From Puniceicoccales bacterium (GTDB taxonomy: Bacteria > Verrucomicrobiota > Verrucomicrobiia > Opitutales > JAIRLM01), in the NCBI GenBank assembly GCA_031281635.1, contig JAITFC010000089.1, positions 1 through 6,973 of the forward strand: 6,973 bases of DNA, read 5' to 3'. The first letter of the stretch is position 1; every line of letters starts with the position of its first letter. A program made the translations under genes and the position numbers. Of the stretch, positions 1 to 6,973 are shown piece by piece. The notes beneath the pieces are model-generated. The model saw only the letters and a list, made by a program, of their open reading frames with translations. It did no database searches and was not told the origin of the DNA.

Positions 1-3000
1 GTAAAGGGACGGGCAGTTGAATTCTAGTCCAAAAACAGCGAACATTTCCCAGCTCTCTCTATTTCTAGCCATTTTGGGAAATTTTCCTGTAGAATGCCCA
101 TTCTTTCTGCAGTATTCCTCTATCATAAGTGGCGGGTATTCACCAAACGGCCATGTATCATCTATCCCTTTGTCAACAAGTTTCTCAGGATCGTTTTTCT
201 GAAACCAATCAAAAATCAATTGTGTAGCTTTGTGCTCTATTTGTTCATCCTGCGTCGATCCGGCGCTTCCTTCAGCTGGAGGAGGCAGTTGCTCTCTGGG
301 CAAAGCACAATCGTGAAACTGCTTTAGGATAAACAGTTTTAAATCCGCAAGATATCGCAGGGATATGCGATTTGCGACGTCATATGTGAAATCGATATTT
401 AGAAAAAGAATTCTCCGATCAATTGTCCGCACCATTCCCATCAGCTGTTGGGCAATCTGCACCTTTTGCGCCGGATCTTTTGCCACATCATAGGCTTGCC
501 GAAGTAGTCCCGCAATTGGCGCCGCAAATTGCGAGAATGCCATGGCCCGGCGGTGGTCCAGCTTAAAGATATGGGCATCAGTGGCACTCGAACCGCATGA
601 GACCGGGGAAAAATGTCCCATGCAAACCTCGTTAAAAAGTTCTTGGCACTCCCGGCAAAATTCTGGGCAGCGACCTTCGATTTGTGCACGCAGTGCATCT
701 TGTGCGGGTGCATTCAGTGCTACTCTAGTTATTGCATCAGAAACAGCCTGCCTGTCACGCGGCTGTCCTTCGGCTATGGTGCGGATAAATTCTTCTGGAT
801 TTTCTGCAAATGTGGCATATAGGCTACGTATGTCAGCCATGGGGTTACCATCTACATGCACCCGTTGCTGTTGCATGCGCGCCGCCGGCGTCAACCCCTC
901 ATATTGAACAATCAGTGCACTTCGCTCACCGCGCTGCCGGGGCGATTCCCGGGCCCACGGCGGCGGCTCTATTGGTGCTAAACCTTGCCTGATACGCTTT
1001 TCCAAGACACCATACCCATCAGCAGTCCGTCCTGCGCCTACATAAAGATCATCCAGAAGTACATATTCAAGAACATCCCCATGTACAATGTCGATATCTC
1101 TTTCCCGAATCTTAACGCGGGTGTTTGAAGGATGTTGACACATGGCATCCATGCATGCGAGGTCGCCCAATCCAGTCATGCCCAATAGAGTCATTTGCTG
1201 TTGTCCATTAACGGTTTGTGTGCCATGTTGTTCAAATTCCGCCAAGCGATTTTCCACTGCATTTGCATAATTTAACAGTTCAATTAATTTCTCCATCTTT
1301 GCAGACTGAACACCAGGAAGAAGTTTCTTTAAGTCTTCGAAAGCTCTACGCTCAATGGCTTCTCGAATAGGTCCTTGATTCAAATCTATAAACAGTGCTT
1401 CTCTATTCAGAGTGTATTGGTCAAATAGAGGACGGCTACTCTCTCGCAAGGCTTTTCTTTGCATGGCACGCCTCAGAAAGCCTTCTTTGGAACGTTGGTC
1501 TGCAAACTCTTCTCCATGGGAGTCTTCTTTCAAGCCAAAAATGTACTCCTTAACAAGTTCATAGAAACATCTTTCGTCATTTGTCGGCGGGTGTGCTCTG
1601 TCGTACGCAAAAGCCTCTGCCATACGCCCTTTCGGAGGGTCTCCAATTAAGTATTTAAACGTGTTTGAAACGATGGGTAATTTCGACATTTCAAAGGAAA
1701 CGCCAAGCACAAATCCTTTATTTCCATTTGCTCCATACTTCTGATACAGTTCATCACGCAATCTTGCGCACTGTGGCGAGTAATTTGGGTTGTCCTCCGA
1801 TAGTTTCTGAATCGGCAACCTAAGCTCACGAATCATACATTCCCATCCATCGGGGTCAAAGTGCCTATTTGGCATAAATTGGCGTATCCTGGAAGGAGAG
1901 CTGTTTCCGGGAGGATTGCCAAAACCGTCAGGAATCGTCCCATTTCCGCAATGGAGCGCGACATCCCGATAGATCTGCAGTGCATGTGCCTGTAAAGCAT
2001 ACCTAGTATTCATTAATGCCGGATTTGCACTTAGAAATTCAAGAAATTGGGATCCATTTGGCATTACTCTATAGATCATTTGGTCCAGGTCATATAAAGC
2101 GTCGCGATACATTCTAAGACATTCGAATCTTGCTGAAAGTGAATGCGGCATAACGGGCGACAAATCCACAAAATCTAGATTTTCCCCAATTGCCGCAACG
2201 GCGGCACCTATTCTTTGACCGACGAATGGATCATTGTAATCATAAGTTAATAATTTTCGAACATTTGTACAAAAATTTTGGAGATATGCCCCGTCTTTCG
2301 GAGCAACTAATGCCACTTGCAGAGCATCAATGTTGGCAGCTGGATTATTCACACTTACCGGCACTGACTGTACGGCCGGGGAATGATATTCGTGGAACTT
2401 TAATGCCATCTTTCCCTGAATGCCTGTCGGCGGTTTAGGCACAAAATCAGATTCAACTTTTTCGTGCAGTCCATCGATCGCTTGAGCCAATACTGCTATT
2501 TTGGAATCAATTGTATTCCTATCTTCTTCTGAGATATCCCCCCGAAAATCTCTTTTATAAAGTGCTACTATTTCCTCATTTGCCGCCCGCAAGTGTTCCA
2601 GCTGCCAGGCACTCGGCGAACTTCTTTTATAACTTTCAACGGCGTAGCAAAGTTCTGCCATTTGCCGGCAAAATCTAAAATTTTTCACGCGCGAAAGGCC
2701 TTCTTGGGGCGATCCGGCGGTGGCCATAAGCAGTTGAGTTGACGCCTGCACACTTATGTCCGTATTGCGAGAAAAGGCATCAAGCAGTGCTCCGGGGCGC
2801 TCTTGTTTTATTTCTTCAAAGTTGATTGTATGCCCTATCCCGCGCTGCTGACATGCCCGGGTGATTTCTGCTGGCGGCAATACTTTGTCAAGAGACAACA
2901 TATTTTGTGGAAGTTGAGTTGTCTTCATCTTGTCAACGAATTCACGCAATGTTTCCTGGTCGCACTGAAATTTCAGAACCCTGCCCTGGTGAGCTCGCGT

Positions 3001-3534
3001 TCGAGGTTTATCATCCGTGCTATCGATGTCATACCGTCGTCCCTCCAAGGCGACGACAACCTGGTATTGCCCATGAGACAGACACTCCACTTTAAACATG
3101 GCGGCGACCATGTGGCCTTCCCAAATAGACGGCTTGGCCTTCTGGGTTGCGACTGCGCACAAATGACAAAATTGGCAACTCGAGCCAGGTTTTAAAACAT
3201 CTATGAGATTTTTTCCAGTATCTTCCTGCAGTGCGCCATCTGCATAGCATGAAACAGCTACGCCGTCTCCCATTACACTATGTAAATCTAAGCCAACTAT
3301 TCGCGCCGTTTCCTGGAATGATTCCTGCGCCACACGAACAGATCCGTCTGCGGAAGAATGCGATATATCCATAATATCTGCCCAATGTTGGGCGATCCGC
3401 CAGCTATCTTGCAGGAGCGCATTTTCTCCCTCTGGCGGCGAGAGCCCCGCCGACTCGAGCGCCACCACAGGCCCGGCTTGATATCCAAAAATTGAGGCGC
3501 CATGACCTTGAGGAATGGGGAAAGGGCTACTCAT
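1..3534 (-). CDS. Very large uncharacterised protein, C-terminus beyond the left edge
   Basis: I read this frame codon by codon from the ATG at 3534-3532 to base 1 and found no stop, giving at least 1178 residues with the end missing. I do not recognise the family. No signal peptide and no transmembrane segment is visible, so a soluble cytoplasmic or non-classically secreted protein is likely. The N-terminus is MSSPFPIPQGHG. Much of the rest looks alpha-helical and charged, for example around residues 270-370 and 720-790. Two cysteine groups stand out: C120-x2-C123-x2-C126, and C956-x3-C960-x2-C963-x7-C971. They might bind metal but match no zinc finger I can name. A proline-rich stretch (IEPPPWARESPRQ) lies near residue 870. 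The ATG has no Shine-Dalgarno at normal distance but sits just behind a promoter-like sequence. The uninterrupted frame and even codon use argue strongly for a real gene. Large size, lack of recognisable domains and an Inc-like neighbour make a host-directed effector possible, but this is inference. Confidence 0.87.
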   Translation of the reverse strand, partial: MSSPFPIPQGHGASIFGYQAGPVVALESAGLSPPEGENALLQDSWRIAQHWADIMDISHSSADGSVRVAQESFQETARIVGLDLHSVMGDGVAVSCYADGALQEDTGKNLIDVLKPGSSCQFCHLCAVATQKAKPSIWEGHMVAAMFKVECLSHGQYQVVVALEGRRYDIDSTDDKPRTRAHQGRVLKFQCDQETLREFVDKMKTTQLPQNMLSLDKVLPPAEITRACQQRGIGHTINFEEIKQERPGALLDAFSRNTDISVQASTQLLMATAGSPQEGLSRVKNFRFCRQMAELCYAVESYKRSSPSAWQLEHLRAANEEIVALYKRDFRGDISEEDRNTIDSKIAVLAQAIDGLHEKVESDFVPKPPTGIQGKMALKFHEYHSPAVQSVPVSVNNPAANIDALQVALVAPKDGAYLQNFCTNVRKLLTYDYNDPFVGQRIGAAVAAIGENLDFVDLSPVMPHSLSARFECLRMYRDALYDLDQMIYRVMPNGSQFLEFLSANPALMNTRYALQAHALQIYRDVALHCGNGTIPDGFGNPPGNSSPSRIRQFMPNRHFDPDGWECMIRELRLPIQKLSEDNPNYSPQCARLRDELYQKYGANGNKGFVLGVSFEMSKLPIVSNTFKYLIGDPPKGRMAEAFAYDRAHPPTNDERCFYELVKEYIFGLKEDSHGEEFADQRSKEGFLRRAMQRKALRESSRPLFDQYTLNREALFIDLNQGPIREAIERRAFEDLKKLLPGVQSAKMEKLIELLNYANAVENRLAEFEQHGTQTVNGQQQMTLLGMTGLGDLACMDAMCQHPSNTRVKIRERDIDIVHGDVLEYVLLDDLYVGAGRTADGYGVLEKRIRQGLAPIEPPPWARESPRQRGERSALIVQYEGLTPAARMQQQRVHVDGNPMADIRSLYATFAENPEEFIRTIAEGQPRDRQAVSDAITRVALNAPAQDALRAQIEGRCPEFCRECQELFNEVCMGHFSPVSCGSSATDAHIFKLDHRRAMAFSQFAAPIAGLLRQAYDVAKDPAQKVQIAQQLMGMVRTIDRRILFLNIDFTYDVANRISLRYLADLKLFILKQFHDCALPREQLPPPAEGSAGSTQDEQIEHKATQLIFDWFQKNDPEKLVDKGIDDTWPFGEYPPLMIEEYCRKNGHSTGKFPKMARNRESWEMFAVFGLEFNCPSLY

Positions 3535-3541
3535 TGTGCGA

Positions 3542-3569
3542 AACATAACATCTTTCTCTGTGATGTCAA
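3542..3569 (-). promoter_or_regulatory. Sigma-70-type promoter for the giant gene
   Basis: On the minus strand a perfect -35 box TTGACA (3569-3564) is followed after 16 bases by TATGTT (3547-3542), which matches four of six positions of TATAAT. Only seven bases (TCGCACA) separate the -10 box from the ATG at 3534. Transcription would therefore start at or next to the start codon. The 131-base gap to prfB also contains CTGCGCAG (3608-3615), a perfect 8-base palindrome that could be a protein-binding site but is too short to judge. No hairpin with a T-run follows the prfB stop, so read-through from prfB is not excluded. Confidence 0.5.
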
Positions 3570-3665
3570 TTCTTTGTTAATAAAGTTTAGCAAATTATGG
3601 ATTGTCACTGCGCAGCGAAGCCTAATTGGGATGTGTCGTTGTTATTTCATTCTCGCATCATCTAT

Positions 3666-4814
3666 TTATGTCTGCGATGAGCAGAGGCGGGCGGTGGGGC
3701 ATCCAGCTCGCAGCCAACCATTAACAAATTCGTCCAATGCGCCATCCATGACGGCTTGCACATTTCCCGTTTCGACCCCCGTGCGCAAATCTTTCACAAG
3801 TTGATAGGGTTGAAACACATAGCTACGAATTTGGTTTCCCCAGCCAATTTCTCCCTTTTCTCCATAAAATCTTTCCATCGCGGAACGTTTTTCATCCTGC
3901 ATGCGCTCGTAAATCCGCGCGCGCAGAATTCGCATGGCTGTCGCTCGATTTTTTATCTGCGACCGTTCATTTTGGCAGGCCACGACAATGCCGGTGGGCA
4001 AGTGTGTCAGGCGCACGGCGGATTCTGTTTTATTGACATGCTGGCCGCCTTTCCCGCTGGATCGGTAAACGTCTACGCGCAAATCTTCTTCGCGGATATC
4101 CACGGCCACATCGTCGTCAATTTCCGCAATGACATCCACGGCACAGAAGGATGTGTGTCGCCGGCGATTTGCGTCGAAGGGGCTGATGCGCACCAATCGA
4201 TGCACCCCTCTCTCCGCTTTCGCATAGCCGTAGGCATTTTCACCGACGAGTCGGAATGTGACCCTTGAAATCCCCGCTTCTTCACCCGGTTGCAGATCTT
4301 CTATTTCCGCACTAAACTTTCGCAATTCTGCCCAGCGCAAATACATACGCAAAACCATTTCCGCCCAGTCGCAGGCCTCCGTACCACCTGCTCCGGAGTG
4401 AATGGAAACGATGGCATTGCAACGGTCGTGTGGACCGCACAGAAAAGACTGCAGTTCAACGGCATCAAGTCTTATCGCGAAGGCATCACACAGCTCTCCC
4501 ACAGCGGCAAAATCTTCTCCCGCCTCATCGCAGCCATTTTCTTGCAAGAAAGCAACGTACATTTCCAAATCGTCGAGGGATTGTTTGGCACCCAAAAGGG
4601 GCTTAATCACGTCATTGAGCCTACTTACCTCCGCCAGAGTTTTCCGCGATTCCTCGGGGCGGTCCCAGAAACATGCCGCGGACATATTCACCTCGTGGGC
4701 ACGCAATTTTTCCTGCAATTCCTCTATTTTTGCAAATTTCCACAATTGACGCAGCCGCTCGCGCATTTGTGCAACGGTTGCAACCAATTCCGACAATGTT
4801 TTCCGCAAAACCAT
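3666..4814 (-). CDS. prfB: Peptide chain release factor 2 (RF2)
   Basis: RF2 reads UGA and UAA stop codons in the ribosomal A site and triggers release of the finished protein in the cytoplasm. The 382-residue product is close to the usual length of about 365. The helical N-terminal domain carries the family's FWD motif near residues 49-51. The PCRF region ends in GAGGTEACDWAEM (141-153). The stop-codon reading tripeptide SPF is at 211-213, and SPF rather than PxT separates RF2 from RF1. The catalytic GGQ is at 256-258 inside GKGGQHVNKTES, whose glutamine is normally methylated by PrmC. The residue matching E. coli position 246 is Ser252. The final ten or so residues extend past the usual end. 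The ATG at 4814 is chosen because the next in-frame codon upstream that matters is a TGA at 4866-4868 with no ATG between. A weak GGGTGG lies six bases before the ATG. The CTTTGA frameshift site of many prfB genes is absent, so the protein is made in a single frame. Confidence 0.98.
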   Translation of the reverse strand: MVLRKTLSELVATVAQMRERLRQLWKFAKIEELQEKLRAHEVNMSAACFWDRPEESRKTLAEVSRLNDVIKPLLGAKQSLDDLEMYVAFLQENGCDEAGEDFAAVGELCDAFAIRLDAVELQSFLCGPHDRCNAIVSIHSGAGGTEACDWAEMVLRMYLRWAELRKFSAEIEDLQPGEEAGISRVTFRLVGENAYGYAKAERGVHRLVRISPFDANRRRHTSFCAVDVIAEIDDDVAVDIREEDLRVDVYRSSGKGGQHVNKTESAVRLTHLPTGIVVACQNERSQIKNRATAMRILRARIYERMQDEKRSAMERFYGEKGEIGWGNQIRSYVFQPYQLVKDLRTGVETGNVQAVMDGALDEFVNGWLRAGCPTARLCSSQT

Positions 4815-4846
4815 TTTTCGCCACCCGTGCCGCTTCGTTGGAATGA

Positions 4847-4993
4847 CTAAAAAGGAGCGGTCCCGTCAATGAAAATTTTTGGATTAGTGGCATTCACACG
4901 GTTGCTCAATAGGAGTTTGGCTTGCCCATTACCCCCGTAGGTGCAAGTGTATACACGGAAGACTTGGCGTATCAAGACATTTTTCTCAACCAT
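4847..4993 (-). CDS. Possible 48-residue protein upstream of prfB
   Basis: The frame runs from ATG (4993-4991) to TAG (4849-4847), encoding 48 residues that begin MVEKNVLIRQVFRVYT and end NPKIFIDGTAPF. I do not recognise it. In its favour are a good ribosome binding site (AGAGG, five bases before the ATG), a balanced amino-acid composition, and its position 32 bases upstream of prfB on the same strand, as in an operon. Against it are the short length and the lack of a visible promoter. The frame stays open upstream for about 20 codons to a TGA near 5051-5053, with no better start. The stretch VYTCTYGGNGQAKLLLSNR has no membrane character. It could be a genuine small protein, a leader peptide for prfB, or chance. 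Conservation in relatives would decide. Confidence 0.38.
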   Translation of the reverse strand: MVEKNVLIRQVFRVYTCTYGGNGQAKLLLSNRVNATNPKIFIDGTAPF

Positions 4994-4998
4994 TTCTA

Positions 4999-5003
4999 CC
5001 TCT
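4999..5003 (-). promoter_or_regulatory. Shine-Dalgarno of the small gene
   Basis: AGAGG on the minus strand lies five bases upstream of the ATG at 4993. It is the best-placed ribosome binding site of the four coding calls here, and it is the main reason for listing the 48-residue frame. Confidence 0.4.
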
Positions 5004-5176
5004 GCGTTTTCCTTGAACGTCCTTGCGCCCGACCGAACGTCATTGCGAAATCACTGTCAAACTAATCCCTTCTTCTGGAATGAAATTTTCACGTCTACGC
5101 AGAAGCAGTTAGAGCTATGCATAAGAGGCCATCGGCGCCAGCGCCTCGGATCAATTTAGGATGTCGATGTAGAAGG

Positions 5177-5194
5177 GCGAATTTTGCAATTCGC
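5177..5194. repeat. Perfect 7-base inverted repeat with 4-base loop
   Basis: GCGAATT and AATTCGC flank the four bases TTGC. As RNA from the minus strand, the loop would read GCAA, a stable GNRA tetraloop. No T-run follows on either strand beyond GTTTAA, so it is not a classic terminator. It could be an operator, an RNA structure in a 5' leader of the small gene and prfB, or chance. Confidence 0.45.
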
Positions 5195-5305
5195 GTTTAA
5201 CTGTACGATGCTTGTTGGGGAAATTTTACACTCGGACAAACTTTTCTTTGGTCCCGCCGGGATTTTCTTCTAGACATTGCATTAAAGGGGTAGTAGACTA
5301 GTTTC

Positions 5306-6973
5306 GTGACTTCTGTTGGTGGATATTCTTCTCCGCAAAGGCTTAAGCTATCTCACCACCCAGCTAGTCCCTCAGATAAGTCCTCAGACGATAGTTCCTC
5401 AATGTCCTCAGGTGGGCCACCAACGATTGGATGTGCTGGGCCTTTCATGCGTTGCCGGACACCGGGCCTAGATGTCGCGGCTCGTGTGAAACGCCGGTCT
5501 GCAGAAGAAGCCCCAGTTGCTCATTTGGAAGCAATCCTGCAAGTACCGCGACGGTCATGGGAAGCGGAAGACCGGTTCGAAATACAGGAAGGACAGTCGT
5601 TGTCTTTGACAGCACAATCAAGATCTGAGATAGCATCATCAAAGGAATCATTATCAGAGGAACCATCAGTTCCAGAAGCGGAAGAGCTAGTTCCAGAAGC
5701 GGAAGAGCTAGTTCCAGCAGTAGAGCCAGCTGTGGCGGCGCCCCAGGCTGCAGTGACGGAAGCACCGATTGCCGATGCGATGAGATCAGATGGTACCCCC
5801 TGGCGAAAGGGTTTGCGCATTGCTGTGGCAGTACTGGCGGTTGTAGTGGCGCTTGGAGTCGCTGTGGCGGCCGGGATATTCCTTGCGCCTGTTCTTGGCG
5901 TAACTCTCCTCGCCGCCGTTGGTATTTTTCTGGGCGTTGCTATCGTAGTGGGCTGTATCACCGTCGCGGTCCTTTCGTTGGTGAATTATTTTATCCGCGA
6001 AAAACATTTTTTGAAACTCCTTACCAGTGGTATTTGCTTACCCATAGAAAAATTAACCAATAGGGGATATGTATTTAGCCCGTCGCCGATCGAACATCTT
6101 CAAATTCCTGCAGGGTGCAAAATAAAATTTGATGGCACATCACTCGTTGTGATAAATCCTGCTGGCGAGGAAGTTAAGCTCCAAGCCACTATACATGGAA
6201 AGATCTTTTCTGTATTCCTTGATAGTAGGGCGGAATCAGCTTTAGGAAGATTAGGTATAGCCATAACAATTGCCATGCCAAACACAGAAATGACACTGCG
6301 CGAAGCTAAGAAACTTGGATTGCAATTTCAGGTATCTGGAGATGATTTCATTTTTGACAAAACAACTACAATGCGATTCACTTTCGACAGAAACGACGGG
6401 AAACTGTTCTTTGATTTTAGAAACGCCGGATCGCCGCCGTTTCATCGGGCCTTTCCTTTCAAACCAATAAAGCGAGTCTACGGTACGGGCGGCACGAAAT
6501 GCACAATTCCCCTTGATACCGCTCCGTCGAATTTGCGAGGTTGCGGATCGACGAAATTTTGGCGCGATACCGTTGCTGCTGGTCCCATGGGTCATGAAGA
6601 ACTAAATAGGCGAAGAATTACCTTTCTGGATGCAAATGGAGTTGCGCTGCAGCTCGATGCTGGTGTCACAGCAACATGTCTATCCGGCGCAAATGGCGTG
6701 CAAACAGTGGTATTCACGCGTGATGGTAAAACGCAAGCGTTCCAAGTTCTAAACGACAGTCCAGACAGGAAAGCGATTTCATTAGACACAAGCCAAATGT
6801 CTTTAAGTTTTCGGGATAGTTTCGTTTTCCCAAAATCTGCATATAGGTTTCGTGAACTCTCGAAAAATGGGCCCATAGAGGCAAAAGACTTTTTAAAGCA
6901 TAATTTTACTATCAGGGAGGAAGGTTCGATGTATGATTATATCGTATTTCCGCCTGGAACAACTTTGACATTT
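5306..6973 (+). CDS. Inc-like membrane protein with two-lobed hydrophobic domain, C-terminus beyond the right edge
   Basis: The frame is open from GTG at 5306 to the end of the window (556 codons, end missing). An in-frame TAG at 5294-5296 limits the start. GTG is preferred because it follows AAAGGGG (5284-5290), although a 15-base gap is long. The alternative is the ATG at 5402 (residue 33), which has no ribosome binding site. Residues 1-37 contain 13 serines and look disordered, as in type III secretion substrates. Residues 105-160 are acidic and carry the tandem repeat VPEAEEL twice (122-135). A basic WRKGLR (166-171) leads into about 55 hydrophobic residues (172-226), broken near AP at 194-195 into two lobes, ending at NYFIREK. 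This fits a membrane hairpin with both ends on one side. Residues from about 234 onwards look beta-rich, resembling no domain I know. The layout matches chlamydial Inc proteins, but Inc proteins are defined by topology rather than sequence, so inclusion-membrane function is inference. An ordinary inner-membrane protein is the alternative. Confidence 0.85.
   Translation, partial: MTSVGGYSSPQRLKLSHHPASPSDKSSDDSSSMSSGGPPTIGCAGPFMRCRTPGLDVAARVKRRSAEEAPVAHLEAILQVPRRSWEAEDRFEIQEGQSLSLTAQSRSEIASSKESLSEEPSVPEAEELVPEAEELVPAVEPAVAAPQAAVTEAPIADAMRSDGTPWRKGLRIAVAVLAVVVALGVAVAAGIFLAPVLGVTLLAAVGIFLGVAIVVGCITVAVLSLVNYFIREKHFLKLLTSGICLPIEKLTNRGYVFSPSPIEHLQIPAGCKIKFDGTSLVVINPAGEEVKLQATIHGKIFSVFLDSRAESALGRLGIAITIAMPNTEMTLREAKKLGLQFQVSGDDFIFDKTTTMRFTFDRNDGKLFFDFRNAGSPPFHRAFPFKPIKRVYGTGGTKCTIPLDTAPSNLRGCGSTKFWRDTVAAGPMGHEELNRRRITFLDANGVALQLDAGVTATCLSGANGVQTVVFTRDGKTQAFQVLNDSPDRKAISLDTSQMSLSFRDSFVFPKSAYRFRELSKNGPIEAKDFLKHNFTIREEGSMYDYIVFPPGTTLTF
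5669..5710 (+). repeat. Two exact tandem copies of a 21-base unit
   Basis: The unit at 5669-5689 is repeated exactly at 5690-5710, and GTTCCA at 5711-5716 begins a third copy. Each unit encodes VPEAEEL in the acidic linker before the hydrophobic domain. The identical DNA points to recent duplication by slippage, and the in-frame length keeps the gene intact, so copy number may vary between strains. Confidence 0.92.

Larger units (their letters stand above)
4994..5305. other. Divergent intergenic region without a convincing gene
   Basis: These 312 bases separate the leftward small gene and prfB from the rightward Inc-like gene, so both promoters should lie here. I could not find a well-formed -35/-10 pair for either direction. 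A minus-strand TTGACA at 5060-5055 has no AT-rich -10 box at 16-18 bases. The region holds a strong inverted repeat (5177-5194), a GC-rich one (GGCGC-CA-GCGCC, 5134-5145), the 8-base palindrome TATGCATA (5116-5123), and a weak TCCC-GCC-GGGA hairpin followed by TTTTCTTCT (5252-5271). No tRNA or other known RNA is recognisable. All frames contain stops. A 26-codon minus-strand frame at 5277-5197, starting MSRRKSRRDQRK, is basic but lacks a ribosome binding site. Confidence 0.6.

Noticed and set aside
542..907. Plus-strand frame of 121 codons, and several shorter ones between 1 and 3500 on both strands
   Set aside because: All lie within the continuous 1178-codon minus-strand frame and have no ribosome binding site or recognisable product.
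3756..4850. Plus-strand open frames of 170 and 186 codons (3756-4268 and 4290-4850)
   Set aside because: They lie opposite prfB, which is certain from its motifs. Their translations look like antisense of a conserved gene and show no family features.
4941..5159. Plus-strand frame of 72 codons in the spacer
   Set aside because: No ribosome binding site, atypical composition, and it is antisense to the better-supported small frame over part of its length.
5252..5271. TCCC-GCC-GGGA hairpin followed by TTTTCTTCT as a plus-strand terminator
   Set aside because: Only four base pairs with a three-base loop, and no plus-strand gene upstream that would need terminating.
5197..5277. Minus-strand 26-codon frame beginning MSRRKSRRDQRK
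   Set aside because: The basic start recalls small ribosomal proteins, but it stops early, lacks a ribosome binding site and matches no ribosomal protein I know.
5573..5583. GGTTCGAAATA resembling a tRNA T-loop
   Set aside because: It lies inside the open frame of the Inc-like gene and no acceptor, D or anticodon stem can be built around it.
5521..5961. Minus-strand frame of 146 codons rich in Ala, Thr and Ser
   Set aside because: It is the antisense of the hydrophobic and repeat region of the Inc-like gene, and its low complexity comes from that.
1..6973. Insertion sequences, CRISPR arrays, rRNA and attachment sites
   Set aside because: I looked for repeats, transposase motifs and RNA gene signatures and found none.

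Overview
The window carries four protein-coding calls: two long genes cut by the window edges, one complete housekeeping gene, and one tentative small gene. The only gene with a secure name is prfB (peptide chain release factor 2) on the minus strand. Its sequence, including the stretch around WGNQIRSYV, resembles RF2 of Planctomycetes, Verrucomicrobia and Chlamydiae (PVC) bacteria. The right-hand gene encodes a protein with a long two-lobed hydrophobic segment behind a disordered, serine-rich N-terminus. That layout is known from chlamydial inclusion-membrane (Inc) proteins. Together these suggest a host-associated, possibly intracellular PVC-type bacterium. This is an inference from two genes and not a firm placement.

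Layout. Positions 1-3534 (minus) are one uninterrupted reading frame of 1178 codons that runs off the left edge. It is a very large protein that I do not recognise. It starts just downstream of a good sigma-70-like promoter in the 131-base gap to prfB. prfB fills 3666-4814 (minus). Upstream of it, 4847-4993 (minus) is a possible 48-residue gene with a good ribosome binding site. The stretch 4994-5305 holds no convincing gene and separates the leftward genes from the rightward gene. It contains a strong short inverted repeat. Positions 5306-6973 (plus) are an uninterrupted frame of 556 codons that runs off the right edge, encoding the Inc-like membrane protein.

How the genes relate. The small gene and prfB are 32 bases apart on one strand and may share a transcript. 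The giant gene has its own promoter signal, so it is probably transcribed separately. Nothing links prfB functionally to its large neighbours. The picture is a core translation gene between two lineage-specific proteins, one large and apparently soluble, the other membrane-anchored. Both are candidates for host-interaction factors. Long open frames opposite these genes are antisense shadows and are not annotated.
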